Source: Erythrobacter sp. UBA2510 (lineage in GTDB: Bacteria > Pseudomonadota > Alphaproteobacteria > Sphingomonadales > Sphingomonadaceae). From it: a stretch of 7,891 bases of DNA. Where the stretch lies: the NCBI GenBank assembly GCA_002341345.1, contig DDNW01000159.1, positions 1 to 7,891 of the forward strand, in the 5' to 3' direction. Shown here piece after piece: positions 1-7,863 of this stretch. The notes beneath the pieces are model-generated. The model did not search any database. It was not told the origin of the DNA and was given only the letters and a program-made list of their open reading frames with translations. The translations under genes and the position numbers were made by a program. The stretch's first letter is position 1; the number at the start of each line of letters is the position of its first letter.

Positions 1-1840
1 AATGTCGTCCGAACAGTTTTTCCACGTCGCTCATCGAGAGCTTTACCCATGTCGGACGACCATGGTTGCATTGTCCTGAACGCGGCGTCGCCTCCATTTC
101 GCGCAGCAGGGCATTCATCTCGGCGACCGACAGGACACGCCCTGCCCTCACCGATCCGTGGCACGCCATGGTGGCAAGGACCAACTCGATCCGTTCGCCC
201 AGCAGCAAAGCCTCGCCATTCCTGGCAATGTCATCGGCCAGATCGCGCAGCAGTGCGACCGGGTCTGCCCGCCTGAGCGAGGCGGGCATGGCGCGCACCA
301 GCATGGCGGAGGGGCCGAAGCGCTCGATCTCGAGGCCGAGTTCGGCAAAACTCGCCGCGCTTTCCTCGAGCCGGTCGCAATCGACCTCCTCCAGTTCGAC
401 CACTTCGGGCATCAGCAACGCCTGGCTCGCAGCGATCTTGTCGGTTGCTCCGGCAGCGCGCAGACGTTCCAGCACGAGGCGCTCATGTGCGGCATGCTGA
501 TCGACGAGCACGAGGCCGTCCGCCGCCTCGGCGACGATATAGGTTTCAGCGATCTGGCCACGCGCAATGCCCAGCGGAAAGTCCTGTGCGTCCTCGCTGA
601 CCGGCTCAGCGACCTCCGCCCGGCCATGCGGCGGAGCGAGCACCTGCGTGCCGCCGGCATCCCATGCTCGCGACGGCTCGGCGACTCCAGCAGAGGGGCG
701 CGACCAGTCACGACCGGAGAAGATCGAGCTGAGCGCTGGCTGCTCCTCCCGCAGAGTCTCGCCTTCTGGTCGGCCTATCGCTTCGCTACTTGAGGCCGAT
801 TGCCACCGCCCCATGGCCGCCGCATCGGGGGCCTGCGCGCTGCGCCGGTCGCCGGTCGCCAATGCATGACGCAGCCCCGAGACGATAAAGCCGCGCACGC
901 CCGCAGCATCGCGGAAGCGGACCTCGGTCTTGGCCGGGTGAACGTTTACGTCGACATCCTCACACGGCAGTTCAAGGAACAGCGCCAGCACAGCATGACG
1001 GTCACGCGCGAGCATGTCGGCATAGGCACCCCGCACAGCTCCGGTCAGCAGCCGGTCCTTTACCGGGCGGCCATTGACGAACAGGTACTGGTGATCGGCC
1101 ACGCCGCGATTGTAGGTCGGCAGGCCCGCGAGTCCGGTCAGGCGCAGCCCGCCGCGTTCGAAGTCGATCCCGACCGCGTTGTCGGCCAGCTCGCGTGCGA
1201 CGATAGCGGCGATCCGCGACTCGATCCCCTCGCCCGGTTGCAGCGCGAGGACGCGCCGTCCGCCATGTTCGAGAGAGAACCCGACATCGGGACGCGACAG
1301 GGCCAGCCGTCGCACGACGTCCATCGCCGCTGCATATTCGCTGCGGGCAGTGCGCAGGAACTTGCGACGCGCCGGAATGCGGGCGAACAGCTGCTCCATG
1401 GTCACCCGCGACCCGAAAGGCAGCGCGGCGGGCCCTGCCTCCACCCTGTCGCCATGATCGACGACCTGACGCCAGCCCTCCGCAACTTCTGCCGCGCGGC
1501 TCTCGATGGTCAGGCGCGAGACGCTGGCGATCGAAGGCAATGCCTCACCACGAAAACCGAGCGTCGAAACCTGTTCGATATTGTCATCGGGCAGTTTCGA
1601 GGTCGCATGGCGTTCCAGCGCCAGCGCGATTTCGTCCGGGCTCATCCCGATACCATCATCCACGACCTCGATCCTGCCAAGCCCGCCATCGACCAGCTTG
1701 ATCGCGATCCTGCGTGCCCCGGCATCGAGCGCATTCTCGACAATCTCCTTCAACGCGGAGGCCGGGCGCTCGACCACCTCGCCGGCAGCGATGCGATTGA
1801 TAAGCTCGTCGGGAAGGCGGCGAATGATGGCCATAGGCAT
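1..1840 (-). CDS. mutL: DNA mismatch repair protein MutL, endonuclease-type (stop codon just outside the window)
   Basis: MutL couples mismatch recognition by MutS to strand incision and removal. I read 613 residues. The GHKL ATPase domain comes first: E32 and N36 in ENALDAGA (35-42), DDGIG (61-65) and LGFRGEAL (94-101), followed by FVNGRPVKD and DVNVHPAKTEVRF in the transducer domain. A variable linker of roughly 100 residues leads to a C-terminal dimerisation/endonuclease domain. That domain carries DQHA(X)2E(X)4E starting at D447, an ACHGSVR motif at C560, CNHGRP at C591 and a terminal FGR. These C-terminal motifs mark the metal-dependent nicking form of MutL. The last visible codon encodes His613, and the next codon begins with T, which fits a stop at the edge; the length is normal for the family. 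The start at 1840 (MPMAIIRRLP) is chosen over ATG 1834, which is in frame and equally plausible. Neither has a clear Shine-Dalgarno sequence. The gene is divergent from mreB. Confidence 0.96.
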   Translation of the reverse strand, partial: MPMAIIRRLPDELINRIAAGEVVERPASALKEIVENALDAGARRIAIKLVDGGLGRIEVVDDGIGMSPDEIALALERHATSKLPDDNIEQVSTLGFRGEALPSIASVSRLTIESRAAEVAEGWRQVVDHGDRVEAGPAALPFGSRVTMEQLFARIPARRKFLRTARSEYAAAMDVVRRLALSRPDVGFSLEHGGRRVLALQPGEGIESRIAAIVARELADNAVGIDFERGGLRLTGLAGLPTYNRGVADHQYLFVNGRPVKDRLLTGAVRGAYADMLARDRHAVLALFLELPCEDVDVNVHPAKTEVRFRDAAGVRGFIVSGLRHALATGDRRSAQAPDAAAMGRWQSASSSEAIGRPEGETLREEQPALSSIFSGRDWSRPSAGVAEPSRAWDAGGTQVLAPPHGRAEVAEPVSEDAQDFPLGIARGQIAETYIVAEAADGLVLVDQHAAHERLVLERLRAAGATDKIAASQALLMPEVVELEEVDCDRLEESAASFAELGLEIERFGPSAMLVRAMPASLRRADPVALLRDLADDIARNGEALLLGERIELVLATMACHGSVRAGRVLSVAEMNALLREMEATPRSGQCNHGRPTWVKLSMSDVEKLFGRH

Positions 1841-1909
1841 GGGGTACAGCGGGCCAGTGCCAAATTCGAGGCGAGCGGTGCAAAACCTGCGCTTTTTCGA
1901 CACTATTTT

Positions 1910-1939
1910 TTGGCTTTAGGAACTTCTTCGCGGTAGAGA
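1910..1939 (+). promoter_or_regulatory. Weak candidate housekeeping promoter for the mre operon
   Basis: TTGGCT (1910-1915) and TAGAGA (1934-1939) are separated by 18 bases and could serve as -35 and -10 elements, giving a leader of about 70 bases before mreB. The match to consensus is poor, especially at the -10. It is the best plus-strand candidate I could find in the spacer, and the true promoter could lie elsewhere in it. Confidence 0.2.
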
Positions 1940-1954
1940 CCGGCGCATCCCGGC

Positions 1955-1983
1955 ATTATTGCCTAGCCTGCAACATCCCCCAA
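1955..1983 (-). promoter_or_regulatory. Candidate sigma70-type promoter for mutL
   Basis: On the minus strand TTGGGG (plus-strand 1978-1983) is followed after exactly 17 bases by AATAAT (plus-strand 1955-1960). The spacing is ideal and the -10 is AT-rich in an otherwise GC-rich setting. Transcription would start near 1948, leaving a leader of about 105 bases before mutL. This is a pattern match only. Confidence 0.35.
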
Positions 1984-1984
1984 C

Positions 1985-1997
1985 CCCGCAAAGCGGG
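1985..1997 (+). repeat. Short hairpin in the mreB leader
   Basis: CCCGC (1985-1989) and GCGGG (1993-1997) are perfect inverted repeats around an AAA loop, ending 17 bases before the mreB ATG. The stem is only 5 bp. It lies just upstream of the weak ribosome-binding sequence CGGAAA (2004-2009). It could influence translation of mreB, or it could be chance in GC-rich DNA. No T tract follows, so it is not a terminator. Confidence 0.35.
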
Positions 1998-2014
1998 TAT
2001 CAACGGAAAATTAG

Positions 2015-3061
<1,047 letters not shown>

Positions 3062-3077
3062 CGCGGATCGGCAGCTT

Positions 3078-3083
3078 GGAGGG
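3078..3083 (+). promoter_or_regulatory. Shine-Dalgarno sequence of mreC
   Basis: GGAGGG lies 10 bases before the ATG at 3094 and fixes that start. It is the strongest ribosome binding site in the operon. mreB, mrdA and rodA have only weak ones or none. Confidence 0.75.
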
Positions 3084-3093
3084 CTAGGCGGTC

Positions 3094-3984
3094 ATGCCGC
3101 CTTCGGGAAACAGATCGGGAAACAACCGCAAGGCCCAGCTGGGCCTGTTTGCGGGCTATCTTGCCGCCAGCGTGGGTGCGATCTTGGGCGCGCTGCTGCT
3201 GGTTATCTCGCTGATGAAGCCGGAGACCTTTTCGGGTCTGCGGTCCATGGCCAGCGACGTGACCGCGCCGATCGGGCAGACCGGCGCCGCTACCCGTGTC
3301 GGCACGCGCAATATCTTCGAAGCGATTGCCGGCTATTACGATGCCGGCAGCAAGAATGCTGCGCTGGAAGAAGAAATCGCCATTGCGCGCGTTCGTCTGG
3401 CGGAAGCAGAGGCAGCCAAGCGCGAGAATGCCCGCCTGAAGGCCGCCCTTGGGCTGATGCAGCAGAACCCCGAAAATATCGCGGCAGCACGCCTGATCGG
3501 CTCGACTTCTGCCTCGGCCCGCCGCTTCGGCTATATCTCGACCGGTCGAGAAGACGGGGTAACACCCGGTATGCCCGTAACCTCTCCGATGGGGCTGGTG
3601 GGCCGCGTGCTCGAAAGCGGACGCCATTCCTCGCGCATCCTGCTGCTGACCGACAGCGAGAGCATGGTGCCGGTCAGGCGCGCGGGTGACGATCTGGTCG
3701 CCTTCGCCGAAGGCCGCGCAGACGGCACCCTGCGCATCAGGCTCATCAATCTCGGCATCAACCCGGTCGAGGAAGGCGATGTCTTCGTCACCTCGGGTGC
3801 GGGCGGCATGTTCCGGCCCGGTGTGGCGGTGGCCATGGCAACCGAGATCACCGAGGACGGTGCGATTGCACAATTGCTCAGCAATCCGGCGGCGACCGAC
3901 GTCGTCATTGTCGAGCCGATCTGGGAAGAGGATTTGCTCAAGACCATGGCCAAACCGGTTGTGAACGAGGACGATCCAGGCTGA
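3094..3984 (+). CDS. mreC: Rod shape-determining protein MreC
   Basis: MreC is a bitopic inner-membrane protein. Its periplasmic part binds PBP2 and activates the RodA-PBP2 wall synthase. The 296-residue product begins with a short Arg/Lys-containing cytoplasmic tail. A single membrane helix follows at about 17-40, then an Ala/Glu/Arg-rich coiled coil at about 84-120 (containing AALEEEIAIARVRLAEAEAA) and the double beta-barrel domain at about 128-275. Typical family stretches in that domain are SPMGLVGRVLE (164-174), SRILLLTDSES (180-190) and TSGAGGMFRPGVAVA (233-247). The C-terminal tail is acidic (VNEDDPG). The start is supported by GGAGGG upstream. The stop TGA shares its final A with the ATG of mreD, so the two are probably translationally coupled. 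Confidence 0.96.
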   Translation: MPPSGNRSGNNRKAQLGLFAGYLAASVGAILGALLLVISLMKPETFSGLRSMASDVTAPIGQTGAATRVGTRNIFEAIAGYYDAGSKNAALEEEIAIARVRLAEAEAAKRENARLKAALGLMQQNPENIAAARLIGSTSASARRFGYISTGREDGVTPGMPVTSPMGLVGRVLESGRHSSRILLLTDSESMVPVRRAGDDLVAFAEGRADGTLRIRLINLGINPVEEGDVFVTSGAGGMFRPGVAVAMATEITEDGAIAQLLSNPAATDVVIVEPIWEEDLLKTMAKPVVNEDDPG

Positions 3985-4538
3985 TGGAACGTCTCAACCA
4001 CAGCTCACGCAGGGACGCCTTCGGCAGCAAGATCAATCGCACCTCCTCGCCGCTGCTCATGGTCGGCGTACCCTGGCTGACGATCATGCTCGCGTCCTTA
4101 GCACCGATGCTGCCGGTCATCGCCCTCGCCCCGGTGCTCCCGCCATTCGCATATATCATGTTGCTGGCCTGGCGCCTGCTGCGCGTGAATGTCCTGCCGC
4201 TGTGGGCGGGCTTGCCGCTCGGCCTGTTCGACGATCTGCTGTCCGGTCAGCCTATCGGTAGCGCGATCCTGCTGTTCTCGATCACGATAATCGCCATCGA
4301 CCTGATGGAAATACGCTTTCCCTGGCGCAGCTTCTGGCAGGACTGGCTGACCGGTTCATTGTTCATTAGCGCCTATCTGATCATTTCGGCACTGGTTTCC
4401 GGGGCTGATCTCTCGCTCGTTCAGCTGCGACTCATCGTACCGCAGCTGTTGATCGCGATCGTGTTGTTCCCGCTCGCCTCCAGACTGGTTTCGGTGCTCG
4501 ACAGGTTGCGCCTGCTGCGCGTGCGCAGGCTGGCCTGA
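3984..4538 (+). CDS. mreD: Rod shape-determining protein MreD
   Basis: MreD is a small polytopic inner-membrane protein of the elongasome. It works with MreC and influences the RodA-PBP2 complex, but its biochemical role is less well defined than those of its partners. The 184 residues contain about six hydrophobic segments, at roughly 22-44, 46-64, 70-86, 91-109, 121-141 and 146-167. The stretch LWAGLPLGLFDDLLSGQPIG (73-92) is the conserved Gly/Asp region expected in this family. The protein ends in a basic tail (RLRLLRVRRLA), likely cytoplasmic. The ATG overlaps the mreC stop by one base (TGATG). GAGGA at 3967-3971 is a distant ribosome site, so coupling to mreC translation is likely. Sequence conservation in MreD is low; the call rests on membrane topology, the Gly/Asp region and position. 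Confidence 0.93.
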   Translation: MERLNHSSRRDAFGSKINRTSSPLLMVGVPWLTIMLASLAPMLPVIALAPVLPPFAYIMLLAWRLLRVNVLPLWAGLPLGLFDDLLSGQPIGSAILLFSITIIAIDLMEIRFPWRSFWQDWLTGSLFISAYLIISALVSGADLSLVQLRLIVPQLLIAIVLFPLASRLVSVLDRLRLLRVRRLA

Positions 4539-4540
4539 CC

Positions 4541-6568
4541 GTGGATCGCAGCCGCACATCGGCGCAACTGCGCGAGACTTTCGACCGGCGCACCTTCGTG
4601 GTGGGCGCGGTACAGGGTGGTATCGGCCTGCTACTGGCGGCTCGGATGGGCTACATCGCCGTCGCCGAGAACGAAAAATACCAGATGGAGTCGGAAAGCA
4701 ACCGGGTGAACCTGACCCTGATTCCGCCGCGCCGTGGCTGGATTCTAGACCGCAATGGGTCCCCCCTCGCCTCCAACCGCGCCGATTTCCGTGTCGATAT
4801 CATCCCTGACCGGGTCGAGGATCATCCAGGAACAGTCTCTTTGCTTGGTGAACTGCTCGACCTCAGTCAGGGTGAGAAGCAGGATCTGCTCGACAAGCTC
4901 GAAGAGTCCGGCCCGTTCCAGATCGTACCGGTCGCCAGCGGCCTCAAATACGAACAATTCGCCGCCGTATCGGTCCGCCTGCCCGAACTGCCGGGCGTCG
5001 TCCCTCAGCGCGGCTTCTCGCGCTATTATCCAACCGGCCCCTCGGTCGGTCACCTGCTCGGCTATGTCGGTGCGCCGAGCCGCGAGGAATACGAGGCCGA
5101 CCCCTCGCCGCTGATGCTCACCCCCGGTTTCAAGGTCGGCAAGGACGGGCTGGAGCAGCAATTCGAGCAGGAATTGCGCGGCGAACCGGGCGCACGGCGC
5201 TCGGAGGTCACTGCCTCGGGCCGGATCGTGCGCGATCTGGAAACGCGCGAAGATATCCAGGGCGATGCCGTAAGGCTGACCATCGATGGCCCGCTACAGG
5301 ATTATGCCGCCCGCCGGATTGGGCTGGAATCGGGATCGGTCGTGGTACTTGACTGTCTCACCGGCGACATAATGTGCATGGCTTCCATGCCCAGCTTCGA
5401 TCCCAACAGCTTCTCCGACGGGATCGGACGTGTCGAATACCAGATGCTGAGCGAGAATGACCGCGTTCCGCTGCGCAACAAGGTGCTGAAAGGGCTCTAT
5501 CCGCCCGGATCGACCGTCAAGCCGATGGTGGCCATGTCATTCCTGGAGGCGGGGCTCGATCCGGAAGCGTCCGTCAATTGCAGCGGCGGCCTGCGCGTCG
5601 GCAACCGTGTGTTCCATTGCTGGAAACGCGGCGGACATGGCTCGGTAAACATGGCTAAGGGCATCTACCAGAGCTGCGACGTCTATTTCTATCACTTCGC
5701 GCAGCAACTGGGCATGGATGTCATCGCCGACATGGCACATCGGTGCGGGCTCGGGGCGCAATTCCCGCTTCCGGTCACCAGCCAATTTTATGGCACCGTG
5801 CCTGATCCGGCGTGGAAACTGGCCAAGTACGGGCGCGAGTGGCAGGCCTTCGACACGGTCAACGCGACCATCGGGCAAGGCTACATGCTGTTCAATCCCT
5901 TGCAGCTGGCGGTCATGTCCGCGCGCCTGGCAACAGGCAATGTAATCATGCCCCGCCTGAGGCTGGATGGCAGCAAGCCGAAATTCGACAGCATGAATTT
6001 TCACGGCGATCATGTGCACGTTATTCAGAAGGCGATGAGCGATGTGGTCAACGGTCCCGGTACGGCAGGACGCGCACGCCTGCCGATCGACAATGTCCTG
6101 ATGGCCGGCAAGACCGGGACCGCGCAGGTTGTCGGGCTCAACCTTTCAAACGGCAAGTCCGGGCCTTGGAAATATCGCGACCACGGCTTGTTCATCTTTT
6201 TCGCCCCATTCGACAATCCGCGTTACGCTGGCGCCGTGGTCATCGAACATGGCGGCGGATCGGGCGCAGCATATCCGATTGCACGCGACGTCATGACCTT
6301 CCTGTTCGATCCGACCAAGGCGCTTGAGGCCTTGCATCGATACGAGGCGGAATGGGGCGGCACTGCACAGGAGCGGCTCGATGCCAACTATGCGCAGTTT
6401 GCCGCCGAACAGGGTGTCGAGCTCCCTCCCGCACCCGATCCGGTCGAACTGGCGCGGCAGGTCGATGCAGAGGCACGCGCAGCCTCACTCGAACCGGCGG
6501 ACGCGGTAGAAGGAGCCATCAGGCCGCGCGAAGACCCCACGCCCGTTGCCGGAACCCGTTCAACATGA
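4541..6568 (+). CDS. mrdA: Penicillin-binding protein 2, elongasome transpeptidase (GTG start)
   Basis: PBP2 is the monofunctional class B D,D-transpeptidase that cross-links glycan strands made by RodA during elongation. The 675-residue product has a single N-terminal membrane anchor at about 18-42. Next comes the pedestal/dimerisation domain with IPPRRGWILDRNGSPLA (61-77), RYYPTGPSVGHLLGYVG (161-177) and GKDGLEQQFEQELRGEPG (200-217). The transpeptidase domain carries S324-T-V-K327 (SxxK, nucleophile S324), S378-C-D380 (the SxN motif, here SxD) and K524-T-G-T527. A region rich in Cys and His (C347, H359, C360, C379) lies between the first two motifs. After the catalytic domain, an Ala/Glu/Pro-rich tail from about 600 to 675 shows no domain I recognise. 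The GTG start lies 2 bases after the mreD stop with no clear ribosome site, suggesting coupling. It overlaps rodA by 4 bases. Confidence 0.96.
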   Translation: MDRSRTSAQLRETFDRRTFVVGAVQGGIGLLLAARMGYIAVAENEKYQMESESNRVNLTLIPPRRGWILDRNGSPLASNRADFRVDIIPDRVEDHPGTVSLLGELLDLSQGEKQDLLDKLEESGPFQIVPVASGLKYEQFAAVSVRLPELPGVVPQRGFSRYYPTGPSVGHLLGYVGAPSREEYEADPSPLMLTPGFKVGKDGLEQQFEQELRGEPGARRSEVTASGRIVRDLETREDIQGDAVRLTIDGPLQDYAARRIGLESGSVVVLDCLTGDIMCMASMPSFDPNSFSDGIGRVEYQMLSENDRVPLRNKVLKGLYPPGSTVKPMVAMSFLEAGLDPEASVNCSGGLRVGNRVFHCWKRGGHGSVNMAKGIYQSCDVYFYHFAQQLGMDVIADMAHRCGLGAQFPLPVTSQFYGTVPDPAWKLAKYGREWQAFDTVNATIGQGYMLFNPLQLAVMSARLATGNVIMPRLRLDGSKPKFDSMNFHGDHVHVIQKAMSDVVNGPGTAGRARLPIDNVLMAGKTGTAQVVGLNLSNGKSGPWKYRDHGLFIFFAPFDNPRYAGAVVIEHGGGSGAAYPIARDVMTFLFDPTKALEALHRYEAEWGGTAQERLDANYAQFAAEQGVELPPAPDPVELARQVDAEARAASLEPADAVEGAIRPREDPTPVAGTRST

Positions 6569-7683
6569 GGCCGGGCGTCTCGCTTCCCGCACCGCTGGCG
6601 CAGATATCATGGGCGGTGGTCATTCCGCTGTGCCTGCTGGTTGCGTTCGGCGCAGCGGTGCTGCATTCGGCGGCAGGCGGTTCGATGACACCCTATGCCA
6701 GTTCGCATTTGCTGCGCTTCGGCATATTCCTCGTCATGGCGCTGATTATGGCCCGTTTCCCGCGCGACTGGGCTTATTGGATGGCCTTTCCGGTCTATGG
6801 CATAGTCTTGCTGCTGCTGCTGCTGGTCGAGATAATCGGTGCGGTCGGTGGGGGCAGTCAAAGGTGGCTCAATATCGGCCCGATTGTGTTGCAGCCTTCA
6901 GAGCTGATGAAGCCTGCGATCGTCCTTGCACTGGCCAGCTATTTTCACTCGCTGCCGCCCGGCATGATCGGCACCTGGAGGGCGATCGTCCCGCCCGGTG
7001 TGCTCATGGCGATGCCGATGGGCCTCGTCCTGATGCAGCCAGACCTCGGCACGACGCTGGCCATCGCTTTTGGCGGTGCAATAGTGTTGTTCGTGGCCGG
7101 CTTGCCCGGCAAGTGGTTTGCTGGCGGTGCCGTGGCCGCAATCATCGCCATTCCCATCGCTTACTTCTTCGTTTTGCATGACTATCAGCGCAAGCGGGTG
7201 ACGACCTTCCTCGATCCGGAGAGCGACCCGCTCGGCTCGGGGTATCACATTACCCAGTCGAAGATCGCAATCGGCTCTGGCGGGCTGACCGGTAAGGGCT
7301 TTGGCGAAGGCTCGCAGAGCCACCTGCAATATCTCCCTGAACCGCATACCGACTTCGTCTTCGCCACCATGGCCGAGGAATGGGGGCTGCTGGGCGGCCT
7401 CTTCGTGTTGTTGATATTTGGCATCATCCTGCGCTGGGGTCTGAACGTGTCCCGCGATGCGCGCGACCGCTTTTCGCGGCTGCTGGCGGTTGGACTGACG
7501 GCGACGATCTTCTTCTATGCCGGGACCAATCTGATGATGGTAATGGGGCTGGCCCCGGTGGTCGGCATCCCCCTGCCCTTCATGAGCCATGGCGGGTCTT
7601 CGATGATGACCAACATGATCTGTATCGGCGGGTTGATGATGGTCGACCAATGGAACCACAAGGGCGGCGACCGGCGAGTTTGA
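6565..7683 (+). CDS. rodA: Peptidoglycan glycosyltransferase RodA (SEDS family)
   Basis: RodA is a multi-pass SEDS glycosyltransferase that polymerises lipid II into glycan strands in complex with PBP2. The 372 residues are almost wholly hydrophobic and fit the usual ten-helix fold and length. SEDS motifs visible in order are GGGSQRWLNIG (95-105) with LQPSELMKP (109-117), MQPDLGTTL (157-165), YLPEPHTDFVFATMAEEWG (256-274), and GIPLPFMSHGGSSMM (334-348). D263 in PEPHTDF sits at the position of the essential SEDS aspartate. The ATG at 6565 lies within the ATGA overlap with the mrdA stop. The same frame is open upstream to 6352, but that part overlaps mrdA and lacks the hydrophobic RodA character, so the later start is preferred. 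This is the last gene of the operon. Confidence 0.96.
   Translation: MRPGVSLPAPLAQISWAVVIPLCLLVAFGAAVLHSAAGGSMTPYASSHLLRFGIFLVMALIMARFPRDWAYWMAFPVYGIVLLLLLLVEIIGAVGGGSQRWLNIGPIVLQPSELMKPAIVLALASYFHSLPPGMIGTWRAIVPPGVLMAMPMGLVLMQPDLGTTLAIAFGGAIVLFVAGLPGKWFAGGAVAAIIAIPIAYFFVLHDYQRKRVTTFLDPESDPLGSGYHITQSKIAIGSGGLTGKGFGEGSQSHLQYLPEPHTDFVFATMAEEWGLLGGLFVLLIFGIILRWGLNVSRDARDRFSRLLAVGLTATIFFYAGTNLMMVMGLAPVVGIPLPFMSHGGSSMMTNMICIGGLMMVDQWNHKGGDRRV
6808..6825 (+). repeat. Short CTG trinucleotide run inside rodA
   Basis: Five CTG codons in tandem (6811-6825) follow a TTG and encode six consecutive leucines (82-87) in a membrane helix of RodA. Codon preference for CTG in a poly-Leu helix is enough to explain it. 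In principle a triplet repeat can change length without breaking the frame. Confidence 0.6.
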
Positions 7684-7714
7684 CGCGAAGTTGGTGCTGT
7701 AGCGAGACAGGCCC

Positions 7715-7742
7715 TTCCAATGGTCGATTCTCACGCTATATG
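7715..7742 (+). promoter_or_regulatory. Weak candidate promoter for the tRNA-Lys gene
   Basis: TATATG (7737-7742) is the most AT-rich hexamer in the rodA-tRNA spacer. TTCCAA (7715-7720) lies 16 bases upstream as a poor -35. Transcription would begin near 7749 with a GC-rich discriminator (ACGCCCT), as is common for stable RNA promoters, leaving about 40 bases of 5' leader for RNase P to remove. The tRNA could instead be read from the upstream operon. Confidence 0.3.
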
Positions 7743-7757
7743 ACGCCCTCCGCGTGA
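7731..7757. repeat. Inverted repeat in the rodA-tRNA spacer
   Basis: TCACGC (7731-7736) and GCGTGA (7752-7757) are perfect 6-base inverted repeats separated by 15 bases that include TATATG, the candidate -10. The arrangement could be an operator over the tRNA promoter, a weak terminator stem for the operon without a T tract, or chance. Confidence 0.3.
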
Positions 7758-7777
7758 TTCGCGGGCCCTGCGAAATC
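7756..7777 (+). repeat. Hairpin between rodA and tRNA-Lys
   Basis: GATTCGC (7756-7762) pairs with GCGAAATC (7770-7777), leaving one A bulged and GGGCCCT as the loop, a seven-pair stem. It ends 10 bases before the tRNA. No T run follows, so it does not qualify as a rho-independent terminator. It shares GA at 7756-7757 with the preceding inverted repeat, so the two stems cannot both form fully. Confidence 0.4.
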
Positions 7778-7787
7778 TCGCCGGAAC

Positions 7788-7863
<76 letters not shown>

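Larger units (their letters stand above)
1841..2014. other. Divergent intergenic region between mutL and mreB
   Basis: This 174-base spacer lies between the two divergent start codons and must hold the promoters of both mutL and the mre operon. It contains a locally AT-rich patch at about 1891-1919 with runs of five and six T, a short TTGC/GCAA inverted repeat (1959-1962 and 1970-1973), and a 5-bp hairpin next to mreB (1985-1997). I see no credible small ORF with a ribosome binding site, no RNA gene and no convincing rho-independent terminator. Confidence 0.8.

Noticed and set aside
1844..1866. TGGCAC on the minus strand upstream of mutL, considered as a sigma54 -24 element
   Set aside because: The expected TTGC element at the correct distance is absent.
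1891..1919. T-rich stretch in the mutL/mreB spacer, considered as a terminator
   Set aside because: No GC-rich stem precedes either T run, and both flanking genes begin here rather than end.
800..1936. 378-residue plus-strand ORF opposite mutL
   Set aside because: It is fully antisense to the conserved ATPase and transducer region of mutL, has the His/Arg/Asp/Gln-rich composition of a GC-rich shadow frame, and shows no domain.
6352..6564. N-terminal extension of rodA inside mrdA
   Set aside because: The extra 71 residues are Arg/Gly/Cys-rich, unlike any RodA N-terminus, and read the mrdA tail in another frame. ATG 6565 at the ATGA overlap is the natural start.
6898..7734. 278-residue minus-strand ORF opposite rodA
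   Set aside because: It mirrors hydrophobic rodA codons as a His/Gln/Asp/Arg-rich product, has no plausible ribosome site in context and no domain.
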